In this document: one piece after another, positions 1 to 8,034 of the stretch | Numbering within the stretch: the first letter of the stretch is position 1 | Layout: the number at the start of each line of letters is the position of its first letter | Source: Rhizobium sp. FY34 | GTDB taxonomy: Bacteria > Pseudomonadota > Alphaproteobacteria > Rhizobiales > Rhizobiaceae | Reading direction: 5' to 3' | DNA length: 64,000 nt | NCBI RefSeq assembly: GCF_005222845.1 | Contig: NZ_STFZ01000014.1 | Span: forward strand, 424,493-488,492 | The notes under the pieces: generated by a model | What the model was told of the DNA's origin: nothing | Databases searched by the model: none | Seen by the model: the letters and a program-made list of their open reading frames with translations, nothing else | Position numbers and translations under genes: made by a program

Positions 1-335
1 GAGGTCGGCTTGCCGAGATTGTCCACATTGCAGAACACGGGGTCCTGCGCCAGTTCGCCGGGCGAGCCTGCGGTTGCCAGAACGAAGGGTACGCCCTGCG
101 ACTTGAGATAGAGAGCAACCGGCGTTACTTTTTCGCGTCCCAGATTGACATCAAGAACGGCGGCATCGGGCCGCGTCGTCCGCAGGAGGGCAAGGGCATT
201 GTCCACCGAAGATGCAGGCCCCAGGACTTCAAATCCCGCTTCGAACAACGCATCGCCGATCTCCATCGCAATGAAGAGTTCGTCTTCGACGACGAGAACG
301 CGTGTCGCGGATCTGTCGTATGTGGCGTCAGTCAT
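1..335 (-). CDS. Response regulator receiver protein (partial, runs off the left edge)
   Basis: The frame starts at ATG 335 with a GAGGA ribosome site just upstream and is still open at base 1, so the C-terminus is outside the window. The translation begins MTDATYDRSATRVLVVEDE and has the marks of a CheY-like receiver: an acidic pocket in VVEDE, the phospho-acceptor Asp in AVLDVNLG and the conserved Lys in GKPT. It starts 10 bases after the stop of the histidine kinase on the same strand, so the two form a two-component unit. No output domain is visible in the first 110 residues. Small stand-alone receivers often accompany HWE kinases in rhizobia, but a downstream effector domain cannot be excluded. 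Confidence 0.85.
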   Translation of the reverse strand, partial: MTDATYDRSATRVLVVEDELFIAMEIGDALFEAGFEVLGPASSVDNALALLRTTRPDAAVLDVNLGREKVTPVALYLKSQGVPFVLATAGSPGELAQDPVFCNVDNLGKPT

Positions 336-345
336 GATGAAGTCC

Positions 346-1322
346 TCAAAGCGGAATGCGGATGCTGGCTTCCAAACCGGTCAAACCATAGATGAGTTCC
401 ACTCTGCCGCCCAAATGAGCTGCCGGTCCGTTGATCAATTGCGTGCCATAGCCCATGCGCTGAGGTGCTGCGACCGCGGGGCCGGCTTCTTCTCGCCATG
501 CGCAGACGATGAAGGATCGCCCCGCCTGACCGTCTTCCAGCCGCCATTTGACCGACACGCGGCCCTCCGGCACGGACAGTGCACTACACTTTATCGCATT
601 GGTTGTGAGTTCGTGAAAGATCATACTGGTTGAAAGGATGCGGGCGCTGACCAGCTCGACGGCCGGTCTGCCGCACTCGATACGGTCCAGCCCAATCGCG
701 CCCACTGATTGCCTGATTATCGCTTCGAAATTCGCCGTCTTGCAGTCTGCCGTCATTTCCTGGGTACGCAGCGTGACGTTGAGCCGCCCGAGAAAACTGT
801 CGCGATACTCGATGGCGCTGCGATCCTTCGTGTCTGTCTGCAATGCAATCGCGCGCACCACGGCAAACAGGTTCTTCATGCGGTGGCGCATTTCGGCAAT
901 GATGAAGCCCATTTCCGCATCATTTCGCTGGCGCTCTGTCACATCGTCAAACAGCACGAGAATGCTGCTGCTATTGCCGTCCAGATGCGACAGGTGTCGG
1001 GCATCGACGAGAAAGGTCCGCTGGCCGATGGTGGGGAAGTCATGTTTGACCTCGAAGCCGATCACCGCGTGGCCTTCGGAATGACCGAGGCCACAAGTTC
1101 GCGCAGCTCTTCAATATTCCATTGTCCATTACCAAGTGCAAGGAATGGCTGGCCGGCAATGGCGTCACGCTCCACCTTGAATGTGCGGATGAAGGCATTG
1201 TTTGCGATTGCCAGGCACAGATTCTGGTCCAGAACGATAATTGGCTGGGTGATCGTATCGACGGCACCCTGAGCCTGCACATGTCCGCTTCTCAGCAGAC
1301 GATACAAATCTCCCAGCATCAT
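346..1322 (-). pseudogene. HWE-family sensor histidine kinase with PAS domain, disrupted by a -1 frameshift
   Basis: Two overlapping frames together make one HWE kinase. The N-terminal part (ATG 1322, preceded by GGAGAG; stop 1062) is a PAS domain with DTITQPIIVLDQNLCLAIAN. The C-terminal part (346-1065) carries the rest of PAS (FEVKHDFPTIGQRTFLVDAR), the H-box EMRHRMKNLFAVV, the N-box FHELTTNAIK and the WRE motif that names the family. PAS is cut at the junction: ...SVIPKATR-stop in one frame, HAVIGFEV in the other. One extra G after CCG would read IPEGHAVIGFEV, as in intact relatives, so a one-base deletion or an assembly error is likely. A GTGA stop/start overlap could let the kinase half be translated alone. 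It is followed by the response regulator. Confidence 0.75.
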
Positions 1323-1430
1323 TCCCGAGCTCTCTCCAAGGCGAACGCGTAACTTAACCTGCAGCCGAAACACGCGAAGCCTGGAGATAAGTTGTATGGA
1401 CGTGCATGCTGTGGCGGCGTGGAAATGCGT

Positions 1431-1895
1431 CTATAGTTGCGATCGTGCGAGCATCTGCTCGATATCGGCCTGTTCGTCTTCCACCATCCGGCGCATGGCG
1501 CTCAGCGATTTGCGATCAAGCACGGCGGCAATGGCCTCGCGCACTTCAAGCATTGTCAGGCGAACCGCGCAGGCATTCTCGTCCGGGCAATCATGACAGC
1601 GGGAATAGGCTGTACGGCTGGCACACAGGATTGGCGCCAGCGGCCCGTCGAGCACACGCAGAACCTGGCCGACCATGATCGTATCTGCCGCCCGGCTGAG
1701 GCTATAGCCACCGCCGCGCCCCTTGCGCGTCACCACGAAGCCGCTATGGCGCAAGTCCCCCAGAATGGCATCGAGGAACTTCTTGGAAATGCCATTCGCC
1801 TCGGCAATCTCGACAGATTGCGCGAACGTACCTTCCGGCAGACCTGCGAGATGATAGAGCGCTTTCAGCCCATATTTGCCCTTCATCGACAACAT
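1431..1895 (-). CDS. Rrf2-family transcriptional regulator with four-cysteine cluster
   Basis: About 154 residues from ATG 1895, preceded by AAGGAAA. The N-terminus MLSMKGKYGLKALYHLAGL is the usual Rrf2 start, followed by a winged helix (ISKKFLDAILGDLRHSGFVVTRKGRGGGYSLSR). Around residues 90-115 lie four cysteines spaced C-x8-C-x2-C-x5-C (CASRTAYSRCHDCPDENAC), suggesting an Fe-S or thiol sensor; IscR and NsrR use three. It is divergent from an SLC13 permease and upstream of a sulfate ABC operon, so a role in sulfur regulation like CymR is a reasonable inference. A frame open upstream to 1973 lacks a better start. The real ligand is unknown. Confidence 0.8.
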   Translation of the reverse strand: MLSMKGKYGLKALYHLAGLPEGTFAQSVEIAEANGISKKFLDAILGDLRHSGFVVTRKGRGGGYSLSRAADTIMVGQVLRVLDGPLAPILCASRTAYSRCHDCPDENACAVRLTMLEVREAIAAVLDRKSLSAMRRMVEDEQADIEQMLARSQL

Positions 1896-2057
1896 GGCGT
1901 GCGTTTTCCTTCCAGATGTCCAGGAGAAAGCCTGGGCCGTTTTTCTATAGCGCCATGCGGCCTGGCTTGCCATCCGCTGCGGGCGGGAAATAGGGGCTGA
2001 CGGTCTGGGACCGATGATCTATTCTCTCCCAAGGTTTTGCGGGAGAGACGCGCGGGC

Positions 2058-3797
2058 GTGACGACTGACCAGTTCCTGATAATTGCCCTGCTTCTCGGCC
2101 TTCTTGCCCTGTTTGCCACGGATCGTTTCCGGCTTGAAACCATGGCCATCGGTGGCCTGGCGCTGGCCGCGGTTCTCGGGCTGGTTCCGCTTGGCGGTAT
2201 CTTTTCAGGTCTGACATCGCCGGCCGTGATTACCGTCATCGAGGTCCTGTTGATCGTCCAGGCGATCAGCCGCAGCCATATCTTCGATCGCATAGGGGGG
2301 TGGTTGAACCGGCGCGGCTTGCGCCCGCACTGGCTCGTCATTGCCCTTTGCGCGGTCGCTGCCTGCCTGTCCAGCGTCATGAACAATGTCGCTGCCTTTT
2401 CTCTGATGCTGCCGGCCTGTTTCTCGGTGATGGCCCAGAATCGCATTCCGGCGCGCTGGATCTTTCTACCTTTGTCCTATGCCACATTGATGGGCGGGCT
2501 CTGGACATCGATCGGCACGCCACCCAACCTGATTGCCAGCACACTTTTGCAGCAGGCAACCGGCAAGCCCTTTGCATTTCTAGATTTCGCGCCGGCCGGG
2601 ATCGCGGCCACACTCTGCGGCCTCCTGGTCATGGCTGCCTGGTTGCCGCGCAGCCTCTATGTCGGGGTGCCGGCTGGCGAGGCGCCGGAAGAGATATCGC
2701 CAACCCGCAGGGTCATGACGGATCTGGTCGCTCTGCCAAGGGGTTCCGGTCGCCAGACGGTTGGTCAACTCGAAGGCATGCTCGAAGGCAGGGTTCGCAA
2801 TGTTGTGCGGGCCGGCAAGCGGCTCTTTCCGTTGAAGCCGGACAGCATTGTGTCTGACGGCGATCACTTGCTGGTCGAGGCGCATGCGGTACGGCTCGAG
2901 GCCTGTCTCGCCTCCGGCGCCTTTGCCTATGCAGGCGGCGGCGAAAACAGCCGAGGCCAGCAGATCGCCGCGGTCGTCATGCCGCACAGCGTGCTTGTCG
3001 GCTCCTGCGTGGCAAGCCTCGACCCGGACAATGTCCCCGGTGTGACGATCCTGCGGATCGAAGGGGAGTCGGGCCGCTTTGAAGGTGCCTTCGAGGAATT
3101 GCCGTTTCGCGTCGGCAATCTGCTTCTGCTGGAAGGCGAGGCATCCGCCATCCGGTCCTTCATCGGCTATTATGATCTGATCGAGGTTGCCGGAAACGAC
3201 GGCGCGGCACGAGCTGCCACCGGCTGGATGCCGCTTCTTGTCTTTGCTCTTGGTGTTTCTGTCTCGGCCCTCGGGCTCTTGGCGCCGGATATCGCGCTTG
3301 GCGCCGTCGTTGCGATCTTCTGCCTGATGGGCTGGCTGGACCTGCGGCTTGGCCTTCGAAACCTCAATTGGTCGATTATCATTCTTCTGGTGGCCATGTT
3401 GCCGCTCGGCACGGCACTGGCAACAACCGGTGCTGCTGCGGCAATTGCCCATGGGCTGATCGGCTTGATGCCGATGGCCAGTGCCCCGGTGGCTGTCATC
3501 GTGCTGCTGACGCTCGCCATGCTGATTACGCCCTTCGTCAACAACACAGCCACGCTTGCTATTCTGGCGCCCGTTGCGCTGGAGGTTGCCAGAGCGACGG
3601 GCCTTTCGCCGCAAATGCTGTTGATGGCCGTCACGATGGGCGCATCGCTGGATTTCCTGACACCCTTCGGTCACCACAACAATATGCTGGCCTATAGCCT
3701 TGGAAGCTATCGCTTCATCGAATTCGTCAAGGTCGGCTGGCCCGTGTCACTGGCCACGGGACTGGCGGGTGCGGTCGCATTATTGTTCTACTGGTGA
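2058..3797 (+). CDS. SLC13/DASS-type permease with central RCK_C (TrkA-C) domains
   Basis: About 579 residues from GTG 2058, chosen because GGGAGAG lies 10 bases upstream; a TTG at 2037 is in frame but would put this site inside the gene. It has hydrophobic helices at both ends (FLIIALLLGLLALFATDRF; ATTGAAAAIAHGLIGLMP onward) and a soluble middle of about 180 residues with two TrkA-C-like repeats. The motifs SIGTPPNLIAS and FVNNTATLAILAPVALEVA are the paired Na+/substrate loops of the ion-transporter superfamily. Members carry sulfate, dicarboxylates or other anions. The four-Cys Rrf2 gene on one side and the sulfate ABC operon on the other make sulfate or another oxyanion the best guess. Confidence 0.85.
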   Translation: MTTDQFLIIALLLGLLALFATDRFRLETMAIGGLALAAVLGLVPLGGIFSGLTSPAVITVIEVLLIVQAISRSHIFDRIGGWLNRRGLRPHWLVIALCAVAACLSSVMNNVAAFSLMLPACFSVMAQNRIPARWIFLPLSYATLMGGLWTSIGTPPNLIASTLLQQATGKPFAFLDFAPAGIAATLCGLLVMAAWLPRSLYVGVPAGEAPEEISPTRRVMTDLVALPRGSGRQTVGQLEGMLEGRVRNVVRAGKRLFPLKPDSIVSDGDHLLVEAHAVRLEACLASGAFAYAGGGENSRGQQIAAVVMPHSVLVGSCVASLDPDNVPGVTILRIEGESGRFEGAFEELPFRVGNLLLLEGEASAIRSFIGYYDLIEVAGNDGAARAATGWMPLLVFALGVSVSALGLLAPDIALGAVVAIFCLMGWLDLRLGLRNLNWSIIILLVAMLPLGTALATTGAAAAIAHGLIGLMPMASAPVAVIVLLTLAMLITPFVNNTATLAILAPVALEVARATGLSPQMLLMAVTMGASLDFLTPFGHHNNMLAYSLGSYRFIEFVKVGWPVSLATGLAGAVALLFYW

Positions 3798-3914
3798 TCG
3801 AAACAAGGCGTTGTGCGCAGGAGATTATTGCGCCGATTGACGGCATTACACCCTATTCGTTCTGTTGCGCTGGCGCATGAGAGCCTCGCCATTCTCCCGG
3901 CAATCCTTGAAAGT

Positions 3915-3975
3915 GAAACAGTTTTGCGAACTGGTTTCGGTCCGTTGCAAATGTCTATCGGCTCTATAGACTGAC
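3915..3975 (+). promoter_or_regulatory. Probable control region of the sulfate operon
   Basis: An inverted repeat GAAACAGTT-TTGCG-AACTGGTTTC (3915-3938, one base of asymmetry) lies upstream of sbp. It is followed by TTGCAA (3945-3950) and a CTATAGACT segment (3964-3972) that could be weak -35/-10 elements with 16 bases between TTGCAA and TAGACT. The repeat is placed where a dimeric regulator would act. Which protein binds is unknown; the Rrf2 protein is the nearest candidate. Confidence 0.35.
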
Positions 3976-3999
3976 GGCATTCAAACGGAGGAAGCCATC

Positions 4000-5025
4000 A
4001 TGTCCAGGTCCACCCGAGTGTTCTCTCTTGCCGCCGCAAGCCTTTTTGCATCCCTGCTGGTTGCGCCGCAGGTCATGGCTGATACCACGCTGTTGAATGT
4101 CTCCTATGACCCGACCCGTGAGTTCTACAAGGACTTCAATGCGGCATTTGCAAAGGACTATAAGGCAAAGACCGGCGAGACGGTCACCATTCAACAGTCG
4201 CATGGCGGTTCCGGGAAGCAGGCCCGCTCGGTGATCGACGGGCTGGAGGCCGATGTCGTGACGCTGGCTTTGGAAAGCGATATTAACGCGATTTCCGAGA
4301 ATGGCGGCAAGATCAAGCCGGATTGGCGCGGTCGCCTTGCCAACAATTCCTCGCCTTATACCTCGACCATCGTGTTCTTGGTTCGCAAGGGCAATCCGAA
4401 GGGCATCCACAACTGGGGCGATCTGGTGAAGGGGGATGTGTCCATTGTGACGCCGAACCCCAAGACATCGGGCGGTGCGCGCTGGAACTATCTGGCTGCC
4501 TGGGCCTGGGCAAACGAGGAGTTCAAGGGCGATCAGGCCAAGATAAAGGCCTATATCTCCGATCTCTACAAGCGCGCTCCGGTGCTTGATTCCGGCGCAC
4601 GCGGCTCCACCGTGACCTTTGCTCAGCGCCAGATCGGCGACGTTCTGCTGGCCTGGGAAAACGAGGCCTATCTGGCCGGCCAGGAATTCGGCGAGGACAG
4701 TTTCGAGATCGTCGTGCCGCCGATTTCCATTCTGGCAGAGCCGCCGGTTGCCGTTGTGGATGCCAATGTCGATGCCAAGGGCAGCCGCAAGGTGGCCGAG
4801 GCCTATCTGCAATATCTCTATTCCGATGTGGGCCAGAATCTGGCTGCCAAGCATTTCTATCGTCCCGCAAAGCCGGAAGTGGTAGCACCCGATCTGTTGA
4901 AGAAACTGCCCGATGTGAAGCTCGTCACCATTGACGATCCGATCTTCGGTGGCTGGAAGAAGGCGCAGCCCGAGCACTTCGGTGATGGCGGCATCTTCGA
5001 CCAGATCTACAAGCCGGCACGCTGA
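4000..5025 (+). CDS. sbp: Sulfate ABC transporter, periplasmic sulfate-binding protein
   Basis: 341 residues. A Sec signal peptide of about 27 residues ends in PQVMA. The mature protein starts [20 protein letters not shown] and holds the family block [20 protein letters not shown] (sulfate contacts) and [19 protein letters not shown], both strongly conserved in Sbp/CysP. It binds sulfate or thiosulfate in the periplasm and delivers it to CysTW. The start is preceded by ACGGAGGA. It is the first gene of the sbp-cysT-cysW-cysA operon, with 35 bases to cysT. Unlike the other binding-protein genes of this window it is not followed by a clear stem-loop. Confidence 0.95.
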   Translation: MSRSTRVFSLAAASLFASLLVAPQVMADTTLLNVSYDPTREFYKDFNAAFAKDYKAKTGETVTIQQSHGGSGKQARSVIDGLEADVVTLALESDINAISENGGKIKPDWRGRLANNSSPYTSTIVFLVRKGNPKGIHNWGDLVKGDVSIVTPNPKTSGGARWNYLAAWAWANEEFKGDQAKIKAYISDLYKRAPVLDSGARGSTVTFAQRQIGDVLLAWENEAYLAGQEFGEDSFEIVVPPISILAEPPVAVVDANVDAKGSRKVAEAYLQYLYSDVGQNLAAKHFYRPAKPEVVAPDLLKKLPDVKLVTIDDPIFGGWKKAQPEHFGDGGIFDQIYKPAR

Positions 5026-5060
5026 GCCCTGATCCTGCACACGATAAGGCGCCACGCTTC

Positions 5061-5915
5061 ATGACACTTGCAGCCACGTCACGGTGGCGGTGGAAACAGC
5101 CGAGCATCATTCCGGGTTTCGGATTGACGCTCGGCTTTTCGCTCGCTTACCTTTCCCTGATCATCCTTATCCCGCTGGCGGGTCTTGTCTGGCGCACGGC
5201 TTCCATCGGCTGGGCGCAGTTCTTTGCGGTCCTCACGGACGAGAGAACGCTTGCCGCGCTCTACATAAGCTTTGGCACCGCCCTGATTGCTGCTTTGATC
5301 AATGCGGTGTTTGGCGTTCTCATCGCCTGGATCCTCGTGCGCTACGAGTTTCCGGGGCGCCGGCTGATCGATGCCATGGTCGATCTGCCCTTTGCCCTGC
5401 CAACGGCGGTAGCGGGCATCGCGCTTGCCTCGCTTTATGCGCCGAAAGGCTGGATCGGCGCGATTTTCATGCCCTTCGATATCCGCATCGCCTTCACGCC
5501 CATCGGTATCATCGTGGCACTGATCTTCATCGGCCTGCCCTTCGTGGTGCGCACGGTGCAGCCGGTGATGGAAGAGATCGACCGCGAGGTGGAGGAAGCG
5601 GCGGCAACACTGGGCGCCAGCCGCTTCCAGACCATCTTCACGGTCTTGCTTCCGGGCCTTGCACCCGCCGTATTGACCGGCTTTGCCCTGGCTTTTGCAC
5701 GCGGCGTTGGCGAATATGGCTCCGTGGTCTTCATTGCCGGCAATATTCCTTATGTCTCTGAAATCGCGCCGCTCCTCATCGTCATCCGGCTCGAGGAGTT
5801 CAACTATGCGGGCGCCACGGCCGTCGCGACCATCATGCTCGCCATTTCCTTTGCCATGCTGCTGGTCATCAACCTGATCCAGGCCTGGAGCCGCAAGAGG
5901 TATGGCTATGTGTGA
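5061..5915 (+). CDS. cysT: Sulfate ABC transporter permease CysT
   Basis: 284 residues with about six membrane helices. The start ATG 5061 gives MTLAATSRWRWKQPSIIPGFG, typical of CysT. The EAA loop reads EEAAATLGASRFQTIFTVLLPGLAPAVLTG and would contact CysA. FARGVGEYGSVVFIAGN is the usual C-terminal signature of sulfate permeases. It pairs with CysW to form the inner-membrane channel for sulfate and thiosulfate. Confidence 0.95.
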   Translation: MTLAATSRWRWKQPSIIPGFGLTLGFSLAYLSLIILIPLAGLVWRTASIGWAQFFAVLTDERTLAALYISFGTALIAALINAVFGVLIAWILVRYEFPGRRLIDAMVDLPFALPTAVAGIALASLYAPKGWIGAIFMPFDIRIAFTPIGIIVALIFIGLPFVVRTVQPVMEEIDREVEEAAATLGASRFQTIFTVLLPGLAPAVLTGFALAFARGVGEYGSVVFIAGNIPYVSEIAPLLIVIRLEEFNYAGATAVATIMLAISFAMLLVINLIQAWSRKRYGYV

Positions 5916-5951
5916 CGTTTCTGTGGTTGCAGAGGCTGCCACCCACCACAG

Positions 5952-5979
5952 CCGTCTTCCCGTAGAGACGGGGAGACGG
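5952..5979 (+). repeat. Stem-loop between cysT and cysW
   Basis: CCGTCTTCCCGT-AGAG-ACGGGGAGACGG: a 12-bp stem with one G-T wobble and a four-base loop. There is no T-run after it on either strand, so it is not a normal terminator. It sits in a 122-base gap that is unusually long inside a cysTW operon and may be an intergenic palindromic repeat or an mRNA-stability element. Confidence 0.6.
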
Positions 5980-6037
5980 TGCCGGCACGCGGATGAGGGG
6001 CAGTTTGCCGCCGCTCAAGGTCAGAAGCGGAGTTCCC

Positions 6038-6901
6038 ATGTCCGATAGTCGCACAACACCTTTCCGGGACCCTACAGACGAGAGCCCGCTGGTCAAGCTG
6101 CTGGTCATCCTTGTCGGCCTGGCATTTCTCGCCTTCTTTCTGTTCCTGCCGCTGGTGGGCGTCTTCGTCGAGGCCTTCCGCAAGGGCGGGCAAGCCTATG
6201 TCGAGGCGCTGGTCGAGCCTGACGCGGTTTCCGCCATCCGGCTGACGCTGCTGGTGGCCGTCATTGCGGTGCCGCTGAACCTTGTCTTCGGGGTTGCGGC
6301 GGCCTGGGCCATTGCCAAGTTCGAATTCAAGGGCAAGGCCTTTCTCATCACGTTGATCGATCTGCCCTTTTCGATTTCGCCGGTGATTTCGGGGCTTGTC
6401 TATGTGCTGCTGTTCGGCAGCCAGAGCCTGCTGGGCCCATGGTTGAAAAGCTATGGCATCGAGATACTCTTTGCCGTGCCGGGGATCGTGCTCGCCACCG
6501 TTTTCGTCACTTTTCCCTTCGTCGCGCGCGAACTTATCCCGTTGATGCAGGATCAGGGCACTGGCGATGAGGAGGCGGCGTTGTCGCTCGGAGCGTCCGG
6601 CTGGCAGACCTTCTGGTTCGTCACGCTGCCCAATATCAAATGGGGTCTGCTCTATGGCGTGCTTCTTTGCAATGCCCGCGCCATGGGTGAATTCGGGGCC
6701 GTTTCGGTGGTCTCCGGCCATGTGCGGGGCCTGACCAACACTATGCCGCTGCATGTCGAGATCCTCTACAACGAATACAATTTCGTGGCAGCCTTTGCCG
6801 TCGCCTCGCTGCTGGCAGCGCTTGCGCTTGTCACGCTCGCTCTCAAGACAATTCTGGAACTGCGGTTCGGCGCTGGCGGCGCCGGCGGCCGCAGGCATTG
6901 A
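6038..6901 (+). CDS. cysW: Sulfate ABC transporter permease CysW
   Basis: 287 residues from ATG 6038 (AGCGGAG upstream); an upstream frame to 5993 runs through the intergenic hairpin region and is unlikely to be coding. About six membrane helices. The EAA loop is [31 protein letters not shown], and [35 protein letters not shown] is the CysW C-terminal signature. It partners CysT and is followed 14 bases later by cysA. Confidence 0.95.
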   Translation: MSDSRTTPFRDPTDESPLVKLLVILVGLAFLAFFLFLPLVGVFVEAFRKGGQAYVEALVEPDAVSAIRLTLLVAVIAVPLNLVFGVAAAWAIAKFEFKGKAFLITLIDLPFSISPVISGLVYVLLFGSQSLLGPWLKSYGIEILFAVPGIVLATVFVTFPFVARELIPLMQDQGTGDEEAALSLGASGWQTFWFVTLPNIKWGLLYGVLLCNARAMGEFGAVSVVSGHVRGLTNTMPLHVEILYNEYNFVAAFAVASLLAALALVTLALKTILELRFGAGGAGGRRH

Positions 6902-6915
6902 AAGGCCTTTCTCCG

Positions 6916-7965
6916 ATGGACGTCACCATCAACCATGTCCGCAAGGAATTTGCCCGCTTTCCGGCGCTGAACGACGTGTCGCTGGAAATCAAATCCGGCG
7001 AACTGATTGCCCTTCTTGGCCCTTCCGGTTCCGGCAAGACGACGCTGTTGCGGCTGATTGCCGGCCTTGATCAGCCGACCGAGGGGCAGATCTTCTTCGG
7101 TGAGGAGGATGCATCGCACCGCACGGTGCAGGAGCGCAATGTCGGCTTCGTCTTCCAGCACTATGCGCTGTTCCGGCATATGACGGCTGGCGACAATATT
7201 GGGTTTGGACTGAAAGTGCGCCCCGCCGCGATCCGCCCGCCGAAGGCGGAAATCCGCCGACGCGTCGGCGAGCTTCTGGACATGGTGCAATTGTCCGGTC
7301 TGGAAAAGCGCTACCCCAACCAGTTGTCCGGCGGCCAGCGGCAGCGGGTGGCTCTGGCGCGCGCCATGGCAATCGAGCCGCGCATTCTCCTGCTGGACGA
7401 GCCGTTTGGGGCGCTTGACGCAAAGGTGCGCAAGGAACTGCGTCGCTGGTTGCGCGAATTTCATGATCGCACCGGCCACACCACCGTGTTCGTCACGCAT
7501 GACCAGGAAGAGGCGCTGGAGCTTGCCGATCGCGTGGTGGTGATGAGCCAGGGCAAAATAGAGCAGGTGGGATCTGCCGATGATGTATATGACCGACCGG
7601 GCTCGCCCTTCGTCTTTTCCTTCATCGGTGAATCCTCGCAGCTTCCCGTGAGGGTTGCCCCTGGCGGCAATGTACTCTTCAACGGTCGCCCGATCGGAAT
7701 TGCCGAGAGACAGGAGGGCGATGCCATGCTGTTCTTCCGGCCGCAGGATGTGGCGCTGACGCAAGAGACCGATGCGTTGTTTGGCAAGGTAACCGCCTGT
7801 CGCCGGCTGGCCGGCACGCGCATTGCCGAAATTGATATCGCCAATGGCGGCAAAGCCCATCACGTGGAAATAGAAGTGCCGCTTGACGCGGCGGTTACGC
7901 TCGGTGCGGACCTGCGCTTTCGTCCCACGCGCTGGACGCTGTTTGCCGGTTCCAAGGCAGAATAG
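6916..7965 (+). CDS. cysA: Sulfate/thiosulfate ABC transporter ATP-binding protein CysA
   Basis: 349 residues from ATG 6916; an in-frame TTG at 6898 would overlap cysW and is less likely. It has Walker A GPSGSGKTT, the Q-loop FVFQHYALFRHMT typical of CysA, signature LSGGQRQR, Walker B RILLLDEP and switch His in FVTHDQEEA. A C-terminal TOBE-like regulatory domain of about 110 residues follows (FFRPQDVALT). It powers sulfate uptake through CysTW and is the last gene of the operon; the stop is followed at once by a CTCTATAGAG palindrome. Confidence 0.95.
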   Translation: MDVTINHVRKEFARFPALNDVSLEIKSGELIALLGPSGSGKTTLLRLIAGLDQPTEGQIFFGEEDASHRTVQERNVGFVFQHYALFRHMTAGDNIGFGLKVRPAAIRPPKAEIRRRVGELLDMVQLSGLEKRYPNQLSGGQRQRVALARAMAIEPRILLLDEPFGALDAKVRKELRRWLREFHDRTGHTTVFVTHDQEEALELADRVVVMSQGKIEQVGSADDVYDRPGSPFVFSFIGESSQLPVRVAPGGNVLFNGRPIGIAERQEGDAMLFFRPQDVALTQETDALFGKVTACRRLAGTRIAEIDIANGGKAHHVEIEVPLDAAVTLGADLRFRPTRWTLFAGSKAE

Positions 7966-7980
7966 CTCTATAGAGTGACG

Positions 7981-8009
7981 AAAAGCGCCGCCGGATCTCT
8001 GTCCGGCGG
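7981..8009 (-). terminator. Rho-independent terminator of dabA
   Basis: CCGCCGGA-TCTCTG-TCCGGCGG (7988-8009), an 8-bp perfect stem. Read on the minus strand it is followed by CGCTTTT, so it fits termination of the dabB-dabA transcript 26 bases after the dabA stop. Read on the plus strand it may also slow transcription leaving cysA, but lacks a T-run. Confidence 0.65.
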
Positions 8010-8034
8010 GTCACACATGATGGCACTGTTGGGT

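Noticed and set aside
145..633. Open frame of 162 codons on the plus strand
   Set aside because: It lies opposite the response regulator and histidine kinase, whose conserved motifs are certain; the frame itself matches nothing.
2580..3677. 365-codon open frame antisense to the SLC13 permease
   Set aside because: Rich in Arg, Gln, His and Asp, the typical mirror of a hydrophobic high-GC gene; no start context or motif.
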